Assembly: GCF_000373925.1 (NCBI RefSeq)
Contig: NZ_KB892758.1
Location: forward strand, 19,830 to 83,829
DNA: 64,000 bases
From: Actinopolymorpha alba DSM 45243
GTDB lineage: Bacteria > Actinomycetota > Actinomycetes > Propionibacteriales > Actinopolymorphaceae
Direction: 5' to 3'
Part shown: piece after piece, positions 1-8,801 of the stretch
How the letters are laid out: every line of letters begins with the position of its first letter
Position numbering within the stretch: position 1 is the first letter of the stretch
The notes under the pieces: model-generated
What the model was told of the DNA's origin: nothing
The model's input: the letters and a program-made list of their open reading frames with translations, nothing else
Database searches by the model: none
Made by a program: the position numbers and the translations under genes

Positions 1-1635
1 GAACACGTCGTACGCGAAGATCGTCGCGCTCTCCTGCGTCGGCGGCGTCGTCGACAGCCCACCGGCGACGGACGTCGCTCCGTACACGATGCCGTGCTTG
101 CCGGCGGCCATCGCGGTGATGCCCTCGTCGGTCACGAAGTCGTCGATGATCCGGTCGACCTTGCCTGTCCGCGCGTCGATGACCGACAACGATCCGCCCA
201 ACGTGTCGCCGGACGGGGTCGACCCGGACACGATCTTGCCGGGCACCTCGGCCAGCCCCTGCGGGCGGCTCTGCACGTGCGACTCGAGGTCGAGCAGCTT
301 GACCGGGTTCGCCGTGCCCTGCGTCGCCTCGTCGGAGTACTCCGAGCTGTACCACGGCTTCGCCTCGTCGTAGCGGTAGATCCGGGCGGACGGGTAGGCA
401 CCGATGACCAGGCCGCGGCTCGTCGGCATGAGCGACTCGACCTGGCTGAACCGGTTGTACGTCGTCTTGCCGTCGGCCGTCGACACGGTCGCGACGCCGC
501 CCTGCAGGAACCCGCCGGCGTACACCGTTCCGGGCGCGCCCGACGCGAGCGCGAGCACGGGAGTCGGCTGCCCGGCGACGGTCGTCCGCAGCGTCGACGA
601 CTGGCCGGTCGACGTGTCGTAGCGGAACATCAGCCCGCGCCAGAACAGCCCGACGACCGCGTCGCCGTCCCAGCCGATGCCGCGGGTGTTGACGACGCGC
701 CCGTACGCCTTCAACCCGGTGCGCTGCTGCGCGTGGGTGATCGGGTCGTACGCGATGAGCTCCGACGACCCGGCCTCGAACTGGCGGAAGAACCAGACGC
801 GGCCGTCGGGTCCAGGCGGTGTGACATCCAGCCCGGCGGCGCTCTCGACCGTGTCGGTCCAGGCCCCGGCCGTGACGTCGTAGACGCGCAGTGGGCCGGG
901 GCCTGTCTGCTCGCGCGCGTAGAGGAAGTCGCCGTAGGCGCGGAGGTCGTTGACGACCTTGCTCGTCGGGTCGCCGATGCCGGGCGGCATTGGCAGCTGA
1001 CGCTTCGCGCCGGTCGCCGGGTCGAGCTCGGTGACGATCCACGACGCGAGCGCGCCGGCGTAGATCTTGCCGTGGGAGTAGGCGATGCTCTTCACGTACG
1101 TCTGACCCGGCGCCATCGTGCCGAAGTCGCGGAACGTCTTCGTGGTGGGACTCCAGCTGAACACCTTGCCGCCCGGCGAGGTTCCTCCGTACACCGTGCC
1201 GTCGGGCGCGACGACGATGTTCCACACGTACGCCTCGCCGGCGATCGGCACGCCGAGGTCTTCGGCCTGTGTCGCTCCGGGCGCGAGCCGGTACAGCCGT
1301 CCAGTGCCGTACGTGCCCACGTACAGCGAGCCGTCGGGTGCCTGCTCGACGCCGTAGGCGCCGCTCGCTCCCGTCAGCGGGACGGACAGCAGGGGAGTGC
1401 CCGTGGATGTGTCGACGGCGTTGAGGTACGCGGGCGTGCCGGACACGGCCGACCAGATCACCCGGCGCCCGTCCGGCAGCGAACCCACGGTGCCGCCGAT
1501 CATGAGCACGTCCTGCAAGGGAATCCCCAGCGACCGTGGGCCAACCGGAGCAGGTGGCGCGGCCACCGCGGCGGTGGACGTGAGCGCGGCCGCGACGAGC
1601 GCAACCAGGACGAGCAGAGTTTTGCCTTGCCTCAC
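1..1635 (-). CDS. Exported beta-propeller protein, 3' end outside window
   Basis: A frame runs from a GTG at 1635 to the left edge, at least 545 codons, so the C-terminus is missing. An AGAGGA ribosome site lies about 8 bases upstream of the GTG. The protein starts with a signal peptide (MRQGKTLLVLVALVAAALTS, then an AVAA cleavage region). The rest is a run of blades with phrases such as APDGTVYGGT, DPATGAKRQL and PDGRVWFF, typical of PQQ-like or NHL-like beta-propellers. It is paralogous to the protein at 2793-4868. It lies 18 bases after the stop of the 1654-2631 gene, so the two are probably co-transcribed. I infer an extracellular binding or lyase-like role; no catalytic motif is recognisable and the substrate is unknown. 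Confidence 0.8.
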   Translation of the reverse strand, partial: MRQGKTLLVLVALVAAALTSTAAVAAPPAPVGPRSLGIPLQDVLMIGGTVGSLPDGRRVIWSAVSGTPAYLNAVDTSTGTPLLSVPLTGASGAYGVEQAPDGSLYVGTYGTGRLYRLAPGATQAEDLGVPIAGEAYVWNIVVAPDGTVYGGTSPGGKVFSWSPTTKTFRDFGTMAPGQTYVKSIAYSHGKIYAGALASWIVTELDPATGAKRQLPMPPGIGDPTSKVVNDLRAYGDFLYAREQTGPGPLRVYDVTAGAWTDTVESAAGLDVTPPGPDGRVWFFRQFEAGSSELIAYDPITHAQQRTGLKAYGRVVNTRGIGWDGDAVVGLFWRGLMFRYDTSTGQSSTLRTTVAGQPTPVLALASGAPGTVYAGGFLQGGVATVSTADGKTTYNRFSQVESLMPTSRGLVIGAYPSARIYRYDEAKPWYSSEYSDEATQGTANPVKLLDLESHVQSRPQGLAEVPGKIVSGSTPSGDTLGGSLSVIDARTGKVDRIIDDFVTDEGITAMAAGKHGIVYGATSVAGGLSTTPPTQESATIFAYDVF

Positions 1636-1653
1636 GCGGAATCCTCTCGCGGG

Positions 1654-2631
1654 TCAACGAGGAAGAGCGAACATGTGCGTCATGACCGAGGTGTGCGTGC
1701 CGCTGCCGTCGGCGTCTGGCAAGGGGCTTGTCTCGCCCTGGATCGAACCGACCGCGCCCGACACGTACTCGGCCTTGACGTACGCATACAGGCGCCGGCA
1801 GCCGGGGGCGAGATCGAGCGAGGTGTAGAGCGGAACGGCCTTGTGGTGCGTTTGTTTCAGCACCGACACCGAACTTTGCGCAGCTGTGGCTGACGTGCAG
1901 ACCCTGTCCCCGTCCATCTGGTTGACGAAGAGCGTGAACTTGGCGTTGGACCGGTCCGAGGAGTGTCCGCAGGTGTTCGCGTCGAAGGGGTGGCACGCCA
2001 TGAACTCGACGTCGGCGATCACGTCCACCTTCGTCTGGCTCGCCGTGAGTGTGCGGTCGAGAATCGGGGTACGCACGATCGACGACACCGTGGTGTTCCC
2101 GTTCGGCAACGAGGTCTGCATGGCGAATCCGTTGACGTCCTCGCCGACGGAGGCAGCGGCGAACCTGAGCTCGCCTTTGACCGTGATCGCCGAGGTCAGC
2201 TCGGAGAGCGAGTGACCGCGGTAGTAGACCCTGCAGACCATCGTTCCGGTCGAGGTTGCCGAGACGAGGAATCGGGTGAGGATCGTGATGTTGACGCGGT
2301 CGGTGTTGGCGCTCCCGGCGGGGTCGATGTTCTCGCCCATCACCACGTTGCTGGCGCCGGCTCCGGAGCAGAGCACCTCGTTGTCGACGAGTGTGACCTG
2401 CTCCGCGGCGTACGCGTTCATGGACGAGTAGACATAGGCGGTTTGGCCCGCCTGCATGGGAACGTCGACAGTGCCGAGCAACTGGACCTTGACCCCGCCG
2501 GCGGCGGGAATGGCGGTGATCCGCTGCGGGCCGTAGGTCATCGCGCTGGCCGCTTGGGCGGGCGGGACCAAGCCCGCGACGAGTAACACGGTGAGGGTCG
2601 TAAGGGCCAAGGCGTTCCTGACGGAAATCAT
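1654..2631 (-). CDS. Exported protein of unknown function, 325 aa
   Basis: The ATG at 2631 is preceded by a perfect AGGAGGTG site and opens a clear signal peptide (MISVRNALALTTLTVLLVAG, cleavage near AQAASA). An in-frame upstream extension exists but would bury the signal peptide, so I reject it. The mature part is rich in Thr, Ser and Val with at least five cysteines, suggesting a disulfide-stabilised beta-rich extracellular domain. I do not recognise the family. It is the first gene of a probable two-gene operon with the beta-propeller gene at 1-1635, and is divergent from a second beta-propeller gene. This suggests the three act on the same extracellular material, but that is inference. 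Confidence 0.8.
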   Translation of the reverse strand: MISVRNALALTTLTVLLVAGLVPPAQAASAMTYGPQRITAIPAAGGVKVQLLGTVDVPMQAGQTAYVYSSMNAYAAEQVTLVDNEVLCSGAGASNVVMGENIDPAGSANTDRVNITILTRFLVSATSTGTMVCRVYYRGHSLSELTSAITVKGELRFAAASVGEDVNGFAMQTSLPNGNTTVSSIVRTPILDRTLTASQTKVDVIADVEFMACHPFDANTCGHSSDRSNAKFTLFVNQMDGDRVCTSATAAQSSVSVLKQTHHKAVPLYTSLDLAPGCRRLYAYVKAEYVSGAVGSIQGETSPLPDADGSGTHTSVMTHMFALPR

Positions 2632-2641
2632 TGCACCTCCT

Positions 2642-2661
2642 GTTACGGACGGGGCCGTAAC
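2642..2661. promoter_or_regulatory. Inverted repeat operator candidate between divergent genes
   Basis: GTTACGG-(6 nt)-CCGTAAC is a perfect 7-bp inverted repeat. It sits directly upstream of the ribosome site of the gene starting at 2631 and about 140 bases upstream of the divergent propeller gene. A half-site-like GTTTACGG occurs near 2747. The position suggests a repressor or activator site serving both directions. No adjacent regulator gene is visible in the window, so the protein that binds it is unknown. Confidence 0.5.
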
Positions 2662-2792
2662 CGAGAGGGTAGGCGCCCCCTCGGTCCGCGTCCATAACAG
2701 GTCCGCACCAGTTCCGGGCATCGCCGTTGACGGCCACACCACACGTGTTTACGGTCATGACCACAAGAGCTCCCGAGGTGGAGGGCACGAGC

Positions 2793-4868
2793 ATGCGAAC
2801 CCGACGCTGGCGCCGGTTGCTGATCGCGGGACTGGCCGTCGTGGCCGGCTTGTCAGCGACGGCCGCCGTCACACCGACCACGCCGCAGTGGTGGAACCGC
2901 GGCACGATCCCCCTGTACTCGACCACCGCGGCGGGCGGGGAAACCGCGCGGATGCCGGACGGCACCGTCCGCACGTACCAGGCGTTCAGCGGCAAGCCCG
3001 GATACCTCGCCGAGATCGACACGCTCACCAAGCGGGTCATGCGCATGCTGCCGCTCTACGTTCCCGGGCCTCCGTCCGGCGAGGTGCCGGCAGACCTCGG
3101 CGCGCAGGGGGCGTGGGGTGTGTCGATCGACAAGCGCGGCACGGTGTACGTGAGCACGTACGGCTACGGCCATGTGTATCGCCTCCCCTGGAAGGCGGAC
3201 GCGGTCGAGGACCTCGGCCGCCCGTCGCCGCGGACGAGCTTCACCTGGGAGGGCGACACCGACGAGCAGGGGGTCTTCTACTTCGGGACCACCGAGGGCT
3301 TCGGCACGGCGCCGTTGCCTCCCGGGCGGCTGTTCTCCTGGGACCCGGCGACGCGGCAGTACCGCGACTACGGTGACTTCGGCTCGAAGTACCTCTACGT
3401 CCGGTCGGTCGAGGCGAGCGGCGGCAAGATCTACGCCGGTCTCGGGCAGACGACAGCGCTCTTCCAGGTCGATCCACGGACCGGCAAGCGGGTCGAGATC
3501 CCGCCACCCCCGGGGATGCCGACGGACAAGTACACGTACCAGATGGAGGACGAGGCCGGGTACCTGTACATCCTGTTCGCGGGCGGCACGACCGAGCAGG
3601 TCGGCTGGGTGCTGGACCTGAAGACGCTGAAGTGGAAGTGGCGGATCCCCGGCTACATGGGGCAGACGATCACTCAGGCCGACAAGCAGGGACGGGTCTA
3701 CCTGAACGTCAACAGCGAATTGACACTGTTCGATCCTCGGAACGGCTCGCTGACGCCGACCGGGTTCCAGGGTGGAGCCGAGCAGGCCGACAAGGGCGGT
3801 CTCGGTGCCGGCAAGGCCCTCGCGCGGCTCGTCGACAAGCGTGTCGGGCACGAGCTGATCTACGGCTCGACCGGCGGTGGTGACATGTGGACCTACGACC
3901 CGGCCACGAAGCAGGGCACGTTCGCCTACGCCGACGGCCTGGTCGGGACGCCGACCGCCCCACGCTCGTTGGCGAAGGGACCGGACGGCCGCATCTACGG
4001 CGGCGGCTACTTCCAGGGCGGCCTCGTCGCGTACGACCCGGCGACCACGAAGTGGACCGAGTACGTCTTCAAGCACCAGATCGAGGGCATGAGCGCCCAC
4101 AACGGCAAGATGTACTTCGGCGTCTATGCGAACGCGGAGCTGTGGGAGTACGACCCGGCGCTGCCGTTCGGCGATTCGAACCCGAAGAAGCTGTTCGACC
4201 TCAAGGAGGAGGGGCAGGAGCGTCCGTGGGCCGTCGTGAGCGCCGGTCCGTACGTCGCGATCGGCACGTCGCCGAAGAACAGCCAGGACAACGGCGCTTT
4301 GACGCTCTACGACCCCGCGACGGGGGAGCGGCGGACATGGAACTCGGGCCTGGTCGAGGGCGCGAACCAGATCTCGACGGTGACCTACCGCGACGGGATC
4401 ATCTACGGCGGTTCGCTCGGCTGCTGCAACCCCTCGGACAACTCGAAGCATCCGGGGCAGGTGTTCGCGCTCGACGCCGCCACCGGCTCGGTGCTCTGGC
4501 GGTCGACGCCGTTGCCGGACGAGCAGGGTGTGAACGGGCTGACGTTCGACGGCCAGGGCCGGCTGTTCGGCATAACGTACGGGACGGTGTTCGAGATCTC
4601 GCCGACCGACGGCTCGCTGATCCGTTCGGTGAAGGAGTTTGACTACCCCTGGTCGACGGTGACGAACTTCCAGCCGCGCGCGGTGAACATGGAGTACGAC
4701 CCGGGCGACGGGGCGATCTACGCGACCAACGGCCGGACCCGGCGGATCGACCCGGACACGCTGGTCGACGTGGGCCCGAACTACGTGACCGGGTTCGCCG
4801 CGATCTCACCGGGACCGAACAAGTTCTACGTGCAGAACGGCCTACTCCTCGAGGTCAAGTGGTACTGA
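2793..4868 (+). CDS. Exported beta-propeller protein, 691 aa
   Basis: The chosen ATG at 2793 follows GGAGGG by about 7 bases and starts a signal peptide (MRTRRWRRLLIAGLAVVAG, then LSATAAVT). Earlier in-frame starts at 2727 and 2757 would put polar residues before the signal peptide. The body is made of repeated blades with motifs such as SIDKRGTVYVSTYGYGHVYRL, YDPATTKWTEY and KGPDGRIYGGGYFQGGLVAYDP, as in PQQ-like propellers. It resembles the protein at 1-1635 through shared PDG-x-xY and YGTG-x-LYRL patterns. I infer secretion and a carbohydrate- or polymer-related function; no active site is assignable. Confidence 0.82.
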   Translation: MRTRRWRRLLIAGLAVVAGLSATAAVTPTTPQWWNRGTIPLYSTTAAGGETARMPDGTVRTYQAFSGKPGYLAEIDTLTKRVMRMLPLYVPGPPSGEVPADLGAQGAWGVSIDKRGTVYVSTYGYGHVYRLPWKADAVEDLGRPSPRTSFTWEGDTDEQGVFYFGTTEGFGTAPLPPGRLFSWDPATRQYRDYGDFGSKYLYVRSVEASGGKIYAGLGQTTALFQVDPRTGKRVEIPPPPGMPTDKYTYQMEDEAGYLYILFAGGTTEQVGWVLDLKTLKWKWRIPGYMGQTITQADKQGRVYLNVNSELTLFDPRNGSLTPTGFQGGAEQADKGGLGAGKALARLVDKRVGHELIYGSTGGGDMWTYDPATKQGTFAYADGLVGTPTAPRSLAKGPDGRIYGGGYFQGGLVAYDPATTKWTEYVFKHQIEGMSAHNGKMYFGVYANAELWEYDPALPFGDSNPKKLFDLKEEGQERPWAVVSAGPYVAIGTSPKNSQDNGALTLYDPATGERRTWNSGLVEGANQISTVTYRDGIIYGGSLGCCNPSDNSKHPGQVFALDAATGSVLWRSTPLPDEQGVNGLTFDGQGRLFGITYGTVFEISPTDGSLIRSVKEFDYPWSTVTNFQPRAVNMEYDPGDGAIYATNGRTRRIDPDTLVDVGPNYVTGFAAISPGPNKFYVQNGLLLEVKWY

Positions 4869-4912
4869 GCTCATAGCGACCGCCCGGCTCGTGTGGCGTG
4901 CGTGCCGATCCC

Positions 4913-4973
4913 GTTTCGAATAAGGGCGTCCCTCTGTCGAATAGACCGATAGAGGGACGCCCTCATTCGAAAC
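4913..4973. terminator. Long hairpin between convergent genes
   Basis: Two 23-nt arms (4913-4935 and 4951-4973) are complementary except for one A/G position, with a 15-nt loop. The arm core is AAGGGCGTCCCTCT. The hairpin lies between two convergent genes (stops at 4868 and 5104) and has no T-tract, as is common for actinobacterial terminators. Because both strands give nearly the same hairpin, it can terminate in both directions. The stem is much longer than most intrinsic terminators, so a repeat element cannot be excluded. Confidence 0.75.
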
Positions 4974-5103
4974 GCCGCCTCGTCGAGCTCGAAGTGCGTT
5001 CTCAGCCCGCGCACCACGAGCAGGGGCCCGTCCTGGCCGAATCAGGACCATCTCCTCCAGAGACAGCACGGCGGCGTCACGGTTCGGCCAGGGGGCGTGG
5101 TCC

Positions 5104-7232
5104 TTAGGGAGTGACCGTGGGACGGCCGGTTTCGACGCGGCCGGTGAGCCGGCGGCGGAACGTGGGGTCCTCGATGGCCGTGACCTGGAGGTCGTACCAG
5201 CCTTTCTCGGTGGGCCAGGTGAGCTCGATAGTGCGGCCAGCGCCTACGCGGATCCGCTGCGGGTCGCCGCGCCTGTAGGCCAGGGATTTGACAAGCAACG
5301 TCACCGGTGCGGGACCGTGGTTGTCGAGCAGGAGCCCAAGGCTGGATCGGCGGGCCACGAGGCGCTGCCGGACGTCCACGCCTGCTGCTGCCCCGGCCAC
5401 CGAGCCAGCGAGTTCCTGCCAGGTGCGGTTGGGGCCTTGGACGACGAGGTCCCATCGCCCCTGCGGGAGAAGCGCCAGCACCGTGTCGGTGGTTCCGCTG
5501 TCGACGTCCACGTACGTCGGCTCGGGAAGCTCACCCGCGTAGGGGTAGACGGCGAAGGCCGCGGTCGCGGAGCCCAGGTTTTCGAGCGTGACCTGCAGTC
5601 CAGCGTCGACCATCCGAGCCGCGACGGTGGGCCGGTACGCCAGGGCCCGCGCCGGTCGCCGGCCCGGCTCCTGCTCGGGGACGCTTTGCTCGGCCGGTGG
5701 GGTGGGCCGCCACCGGGCCACGGGTGCCGGCATGGGGTCGGGCTCGGTGAGCGTGGGCGGGGTGCCCGGCTGCGTGAAGTCGAATGCTGAGAGCAGGTCG
5801 GAACAGATCCTGCGCCGCCAGTCGGAGATGTTCGGTTCGGACACGCCGGTGAGGTGCTCGAGAAGCTGGATCGTGGAGGTGTGGTCGGCTACTGAGGAGT
5901 CGACGTACCCACCGATGGTCCACGGCGACAGGATGGTCATCGGCACCCGGGGGCCGAGACCGATCGGCTTGCCGGCGTACCAGTCGTCACCGTTGCCCGT
6001 CGCGGGCCGGGGCGCCACCGGCGGTGGCACGTGGTCGAAGAAGCCGTCGTTCTCGTCGAAGTTGATCAAGATTGCGGTCCGGGACCAGGTGTCGGGATCG
6101 GAGGCCACGATATCGAGGAGGTCGTAGACCAGGTGCGCGCTGCCCAGCGGTGTGGAGGCGCTGGGGTGCTCGGACAGCGCCGCCGACGGCACGATCCAAC
6201 TGACCTTCGGCAAAGTCCCTGCCGCGATGTCGTCCCGCAACCGGCGGAGGAGGGTGCCGGGGCGACTGCGGTACATCGCCTTGTCGAACACTGACCGCTC
6301 GGCGTCGGTGAGTGCGGCCCGTCCCTGCACGAGCTGGGCTAGGAGGCGGTCCTGCTCGTCGGCGGTCCTGTCGTGTAGCGAGTCGTAGAGCTCCTCGGTA
6401 GTGCGGAAGTCACCGTCGACGAGCTTGAGCATCTTGTGGCCGATACGTTTGAACGGCACGAAGTACTCGACCGCATTGTCGGTGAAGTTGTCCCACTCCT
6501 GGTAGATCTGCCAGCTCACGCCGGCGGCTTCCAGGCGCTCCGGATACGTAGTCCAGTCGTACCCCGCGTGCGAGTACGAGTAGGCCGCGTTGGTGACCGC
6601 GCGCCGTACGCCGTCCGGCTCGTAGCCCGTTGTGCCGGACCAGAAGTAGTTGCGGTTCGGATTGGTCGACCCGAACACGAAACAGTGGTAGGCGTCGAGC
6701 ATCGTGAAGGTCTCTGCGAGCTCGTACTGCAGCGGGATGTCGGCCCGGTTGTAGTGGTCATCGTCGCGGGGGTCTTGGCGGGCACCCAGCCGTCCCACCA
6801 GCCGCCCGCCCACGCCTGGGTCGCGTCGGAGAACCCGTGGGGCAGGTCGCCGAGGTACTGGATGTGGCTGGTGGGCCGCCCGCCGTCGGCTGCCGCTTCC
6901 CGTAAGGAGAAGGGCAACACCTCACCGCCTGCGCCGTTGGGCTGGGCGAGCACGGTCGTGCCAGGGGTGCGCCGGCGCAGCGGGTTCCGGTCGCCGTACC
7001 CACGAACCCCACGCAGCGTGCCGAAGTAGTGGTCGAACGACCGGTTCTCCTGCATCAGCAGGATCACGTGCTCGACGGCACCGATGCCGCCGGTGCGCAT
7101 CGGCTGCGCCATGGCTCGGTGCACGGACGGCGGCAGCAGCGATCCAGCGACCGCTAGCCCCGCGGTGGCACCGCCGGCCCTGAGGACCTGGCGTCGTGAG
7201 GGATGTCCCGATGTCTGCGTCATGCTCGTCAT
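5104..7232 (-). pseudogene. Tat-exported phospholipase C-type phosphoesterase, frameshifted
   Basis: Two overlapping frames together cover one about 709-aa protein of the phosphoesterase family (PF04185, non-haemolytic phospholipase C type). The N-terminal frame (7232 to about 6760) has a twin-arginine signal (SRRQVLRAGG) and the family hallmark QENRSFDHYFGTLRGVRG. The second frame (about 6758 to 5104) resumes at DHYNRADIPLQYELAETF and carries GSTNPNRNYFW, DENDGFFDHVPPP and the C-terminal DUF756-like domains. The switch falls at about 6755-6761, where one base appears missing after the ATG of PATM. All other conserved parts are intact, so the break is recent or a sequencing error. If functional it would hydrolyse extracellular phospholipids or phosphate esters. 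Confidence 0.85.
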
Positions 7233-7793
7233 CCGAGCAGGCCCGCTGGGCCGCTAGCTGAGCCCACGGAGCACCGTCGGCGAACCTCGGATGACGAACG
7301 GTCGCTGCTGGTTGCTGATTGGCCTGATGCCTGCGCGCACCTCTGTGGCGTGCTTGCTGCACCGCGGTGGTGCCGACGCCGCCGGCAGCTCCATGGGTCA
7401 GCACCGTCTCAGCGGGACGCGCGTCGAGTCGCTCGAGCACGGTGGAGGATCGTCTTCGCCAGGACAACGCGTAACAAGCGCCGTGCTGGCGATCCATACA
7501 GGCAGACCGTCACCGTCCTTGTTCTTCGAGACCACGATGCTAAAAGCGCGTGGCGTCGGCTGTGCGGACACGTTTCCCAGGATTCCAGCCACGGGCGCAG
7601 CTGCGCATTGTGTGCCGGGATGGCCGGTCGTTACGTTCGCTCGGCGTGGCCGACCCAAAGGGAGGGAAGTGGATCAGCAGGTGGGTGCCCGGCGCGGGCG
7701 CTGCCGCTGCTGTACACCGTGCCGCGCGGCCGGATGGGTGCACCGTTCCCGCCGGTCCAAGTGACCGCATCGACCACGAGAAAGGATCAGCCC
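7233..7793. other. 560-bp gap with decayed oxidoreductase
   Basis: The only recognisable content is the quinone-oxidoreductase fragment described separately at 7338-7440. The rest has no convincing frame on either strand; open frames here are short or antisense-type. An AAAGGA site just before 7794 belongs to the next gene. Confidence 0.5.
7338..7440 (-). pseudogene. Remnant of zinc-type quinone oxidoreductase (MDR family)
   Basis: The minus strand encodes LDARPAETVLTHGAAGG and, directly after it, VGTTAVQQARHRGAR. This is the cofactor-binding Rossmann turn of quinone oxidoreductases, usually VLVHGAAGGVGTAAVQLA. The matching N-terminal GroES-like domain and the C-terminal half are absent, and both ends run into unrelated sequence. 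It is a fragment about 34 codons long of a roughly 320-aa gene, so it is non-functional. Confidence 0.65.
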
Positions 7794-8663
7794 ATGTCCG
7801 AGCCGAAGACCCACACCATCGAGGTGCCCGGCGCCGTCCTGCACTACGACGTGCGGGAGGCCGAGGCGAGCAGCGCACCGATCCTGCTCATGATCGGCTC
7901 GCCGATGGACGCCAGCGGGTTCACCAGCCTGGCCGAACGTTTCCAGGATCGTACGGTGGTGACCTACGACCCACGTGGGATCGGGCGGAGCCAACGAACC
8001 GTCGGCGGCGAGTCCACCCCTGACCTGCACGCCGACGACCTGCACCGGCTGATCCCCGCGCTCGGCGATGGACCGGTGGACATCTTCGCCAGCAGCGGGG
8101 GCGCGGTCAACGGGCTCGCGCTGGTGGCCCGGCATCCGGAGCAGGTGCGTACGCTCGTGGCGCACGAGCCGCCGTCGGCCACGGCCCTGCCCGACCGCGA
8201 CGAAGCGCTGGCGGCAGTGATGGACATTTGCGAGACGTACGAGCGGGACGGTTTCGGCCCGGCGATGGCGAAGTTCATCGCGATCACCAGCCTGCGCGGT
8301 CCGATCCCGGCCGATCTCGCCGAACTGCCCGTGCCGAGTCCGGCCGACTTCGGGCTGCCGACGGAGGACGACGGCTCCCGCGACGACGTGCTGTTCGGGC
8401 AGAACCTCCGCACGTGTACGCACTACGAGCACGACTTCGACGTTCTGCGTGCGGCCTCGACTCGCGTCGTCGTCGGAGTCGGAGCCGAATCGGAGGGTGA
8501 GATGGCCCACCGGGCGGGGGAAGCGGTCGCGGAGCGGCTCGGTACGAAGGCAGTCACCTTCCCCAGCCACCACGGCGGGTTCGCGGGCGGGGAGTTCGGC
8601 ATGAAGGGTGATCCCGACGGTTTCGCGGTCACCCTGCGCCAGATCCTCGGCGAGGCGGGCTGA
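7794..8663 (+). CDS. Alpha/beta hydrolase, 289 aa
   Basis: The ATG at 7794 follows AAAGGA by 8 bases. The protein has the alpha/beta-hydrolase order: oxyanion-hole strand ILLMIGSPMDASGF, strand-turn YDPRGIGRSQR, nucleophile elbow IFASSGGAVNGLALVARHPEQV, and a terminal histidine region FPSHHGGFAGGEFGM. The elbow reads ASSGG instead of the usual GxSxG. There is no signal peptide, so it is cytosolic. The family includes esterases, haloperoxidase-like and lactone hydrolases, and the substrate cannot be told. It stands alone, upstream of an MFS gene by 138 bases. Confidence 0.85.
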   Translation: MSEPKTHTIEVPGAVLHYDVREAEASSAPILLMIGSPMDASGFTSLAERFQDRTVVTYDPRGIGRSQRTVGGESTPDLHADDLHRLIPALGDGPVDIFASSGGAVNGLALVARHPEQVRTLVAHEPPSATALPDRDEALAAVMDICETYERDGFGPAMAKFIAITSLRGPIPADLAELPVPSPADFGLPTEDDGSRDDVLFGQNLRTCTHYEHDFDVLRAASTRVVVGVGAESEGEMAHRAGEAVAERLGTKAVTFPSHHGGFAGGEFGMKGDPDGFAVTLRQILGEAG

Positions 8664-8801
8664 CGCCGGCCCGCGACCTCCCTCAGCTGGAGCCGGCGAC
8701 GGCGGCCTCGACGTGCGCGCCGAGAGCGAGCAGCGACCTCATCCTGGCAGGGACGCCTACCTGGTAACCGGCCGCGGGGGAGAGGTCCTACTGTCGAGGG
8801 T

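Noticed and set aside
94..1893. A 599-codon plus-strand frame over the first propeller gene
   Set aside because: Arg/Gly/Val-rich antisense composition without start signals. The minus strand encodes a signal peptide and propeller blades.
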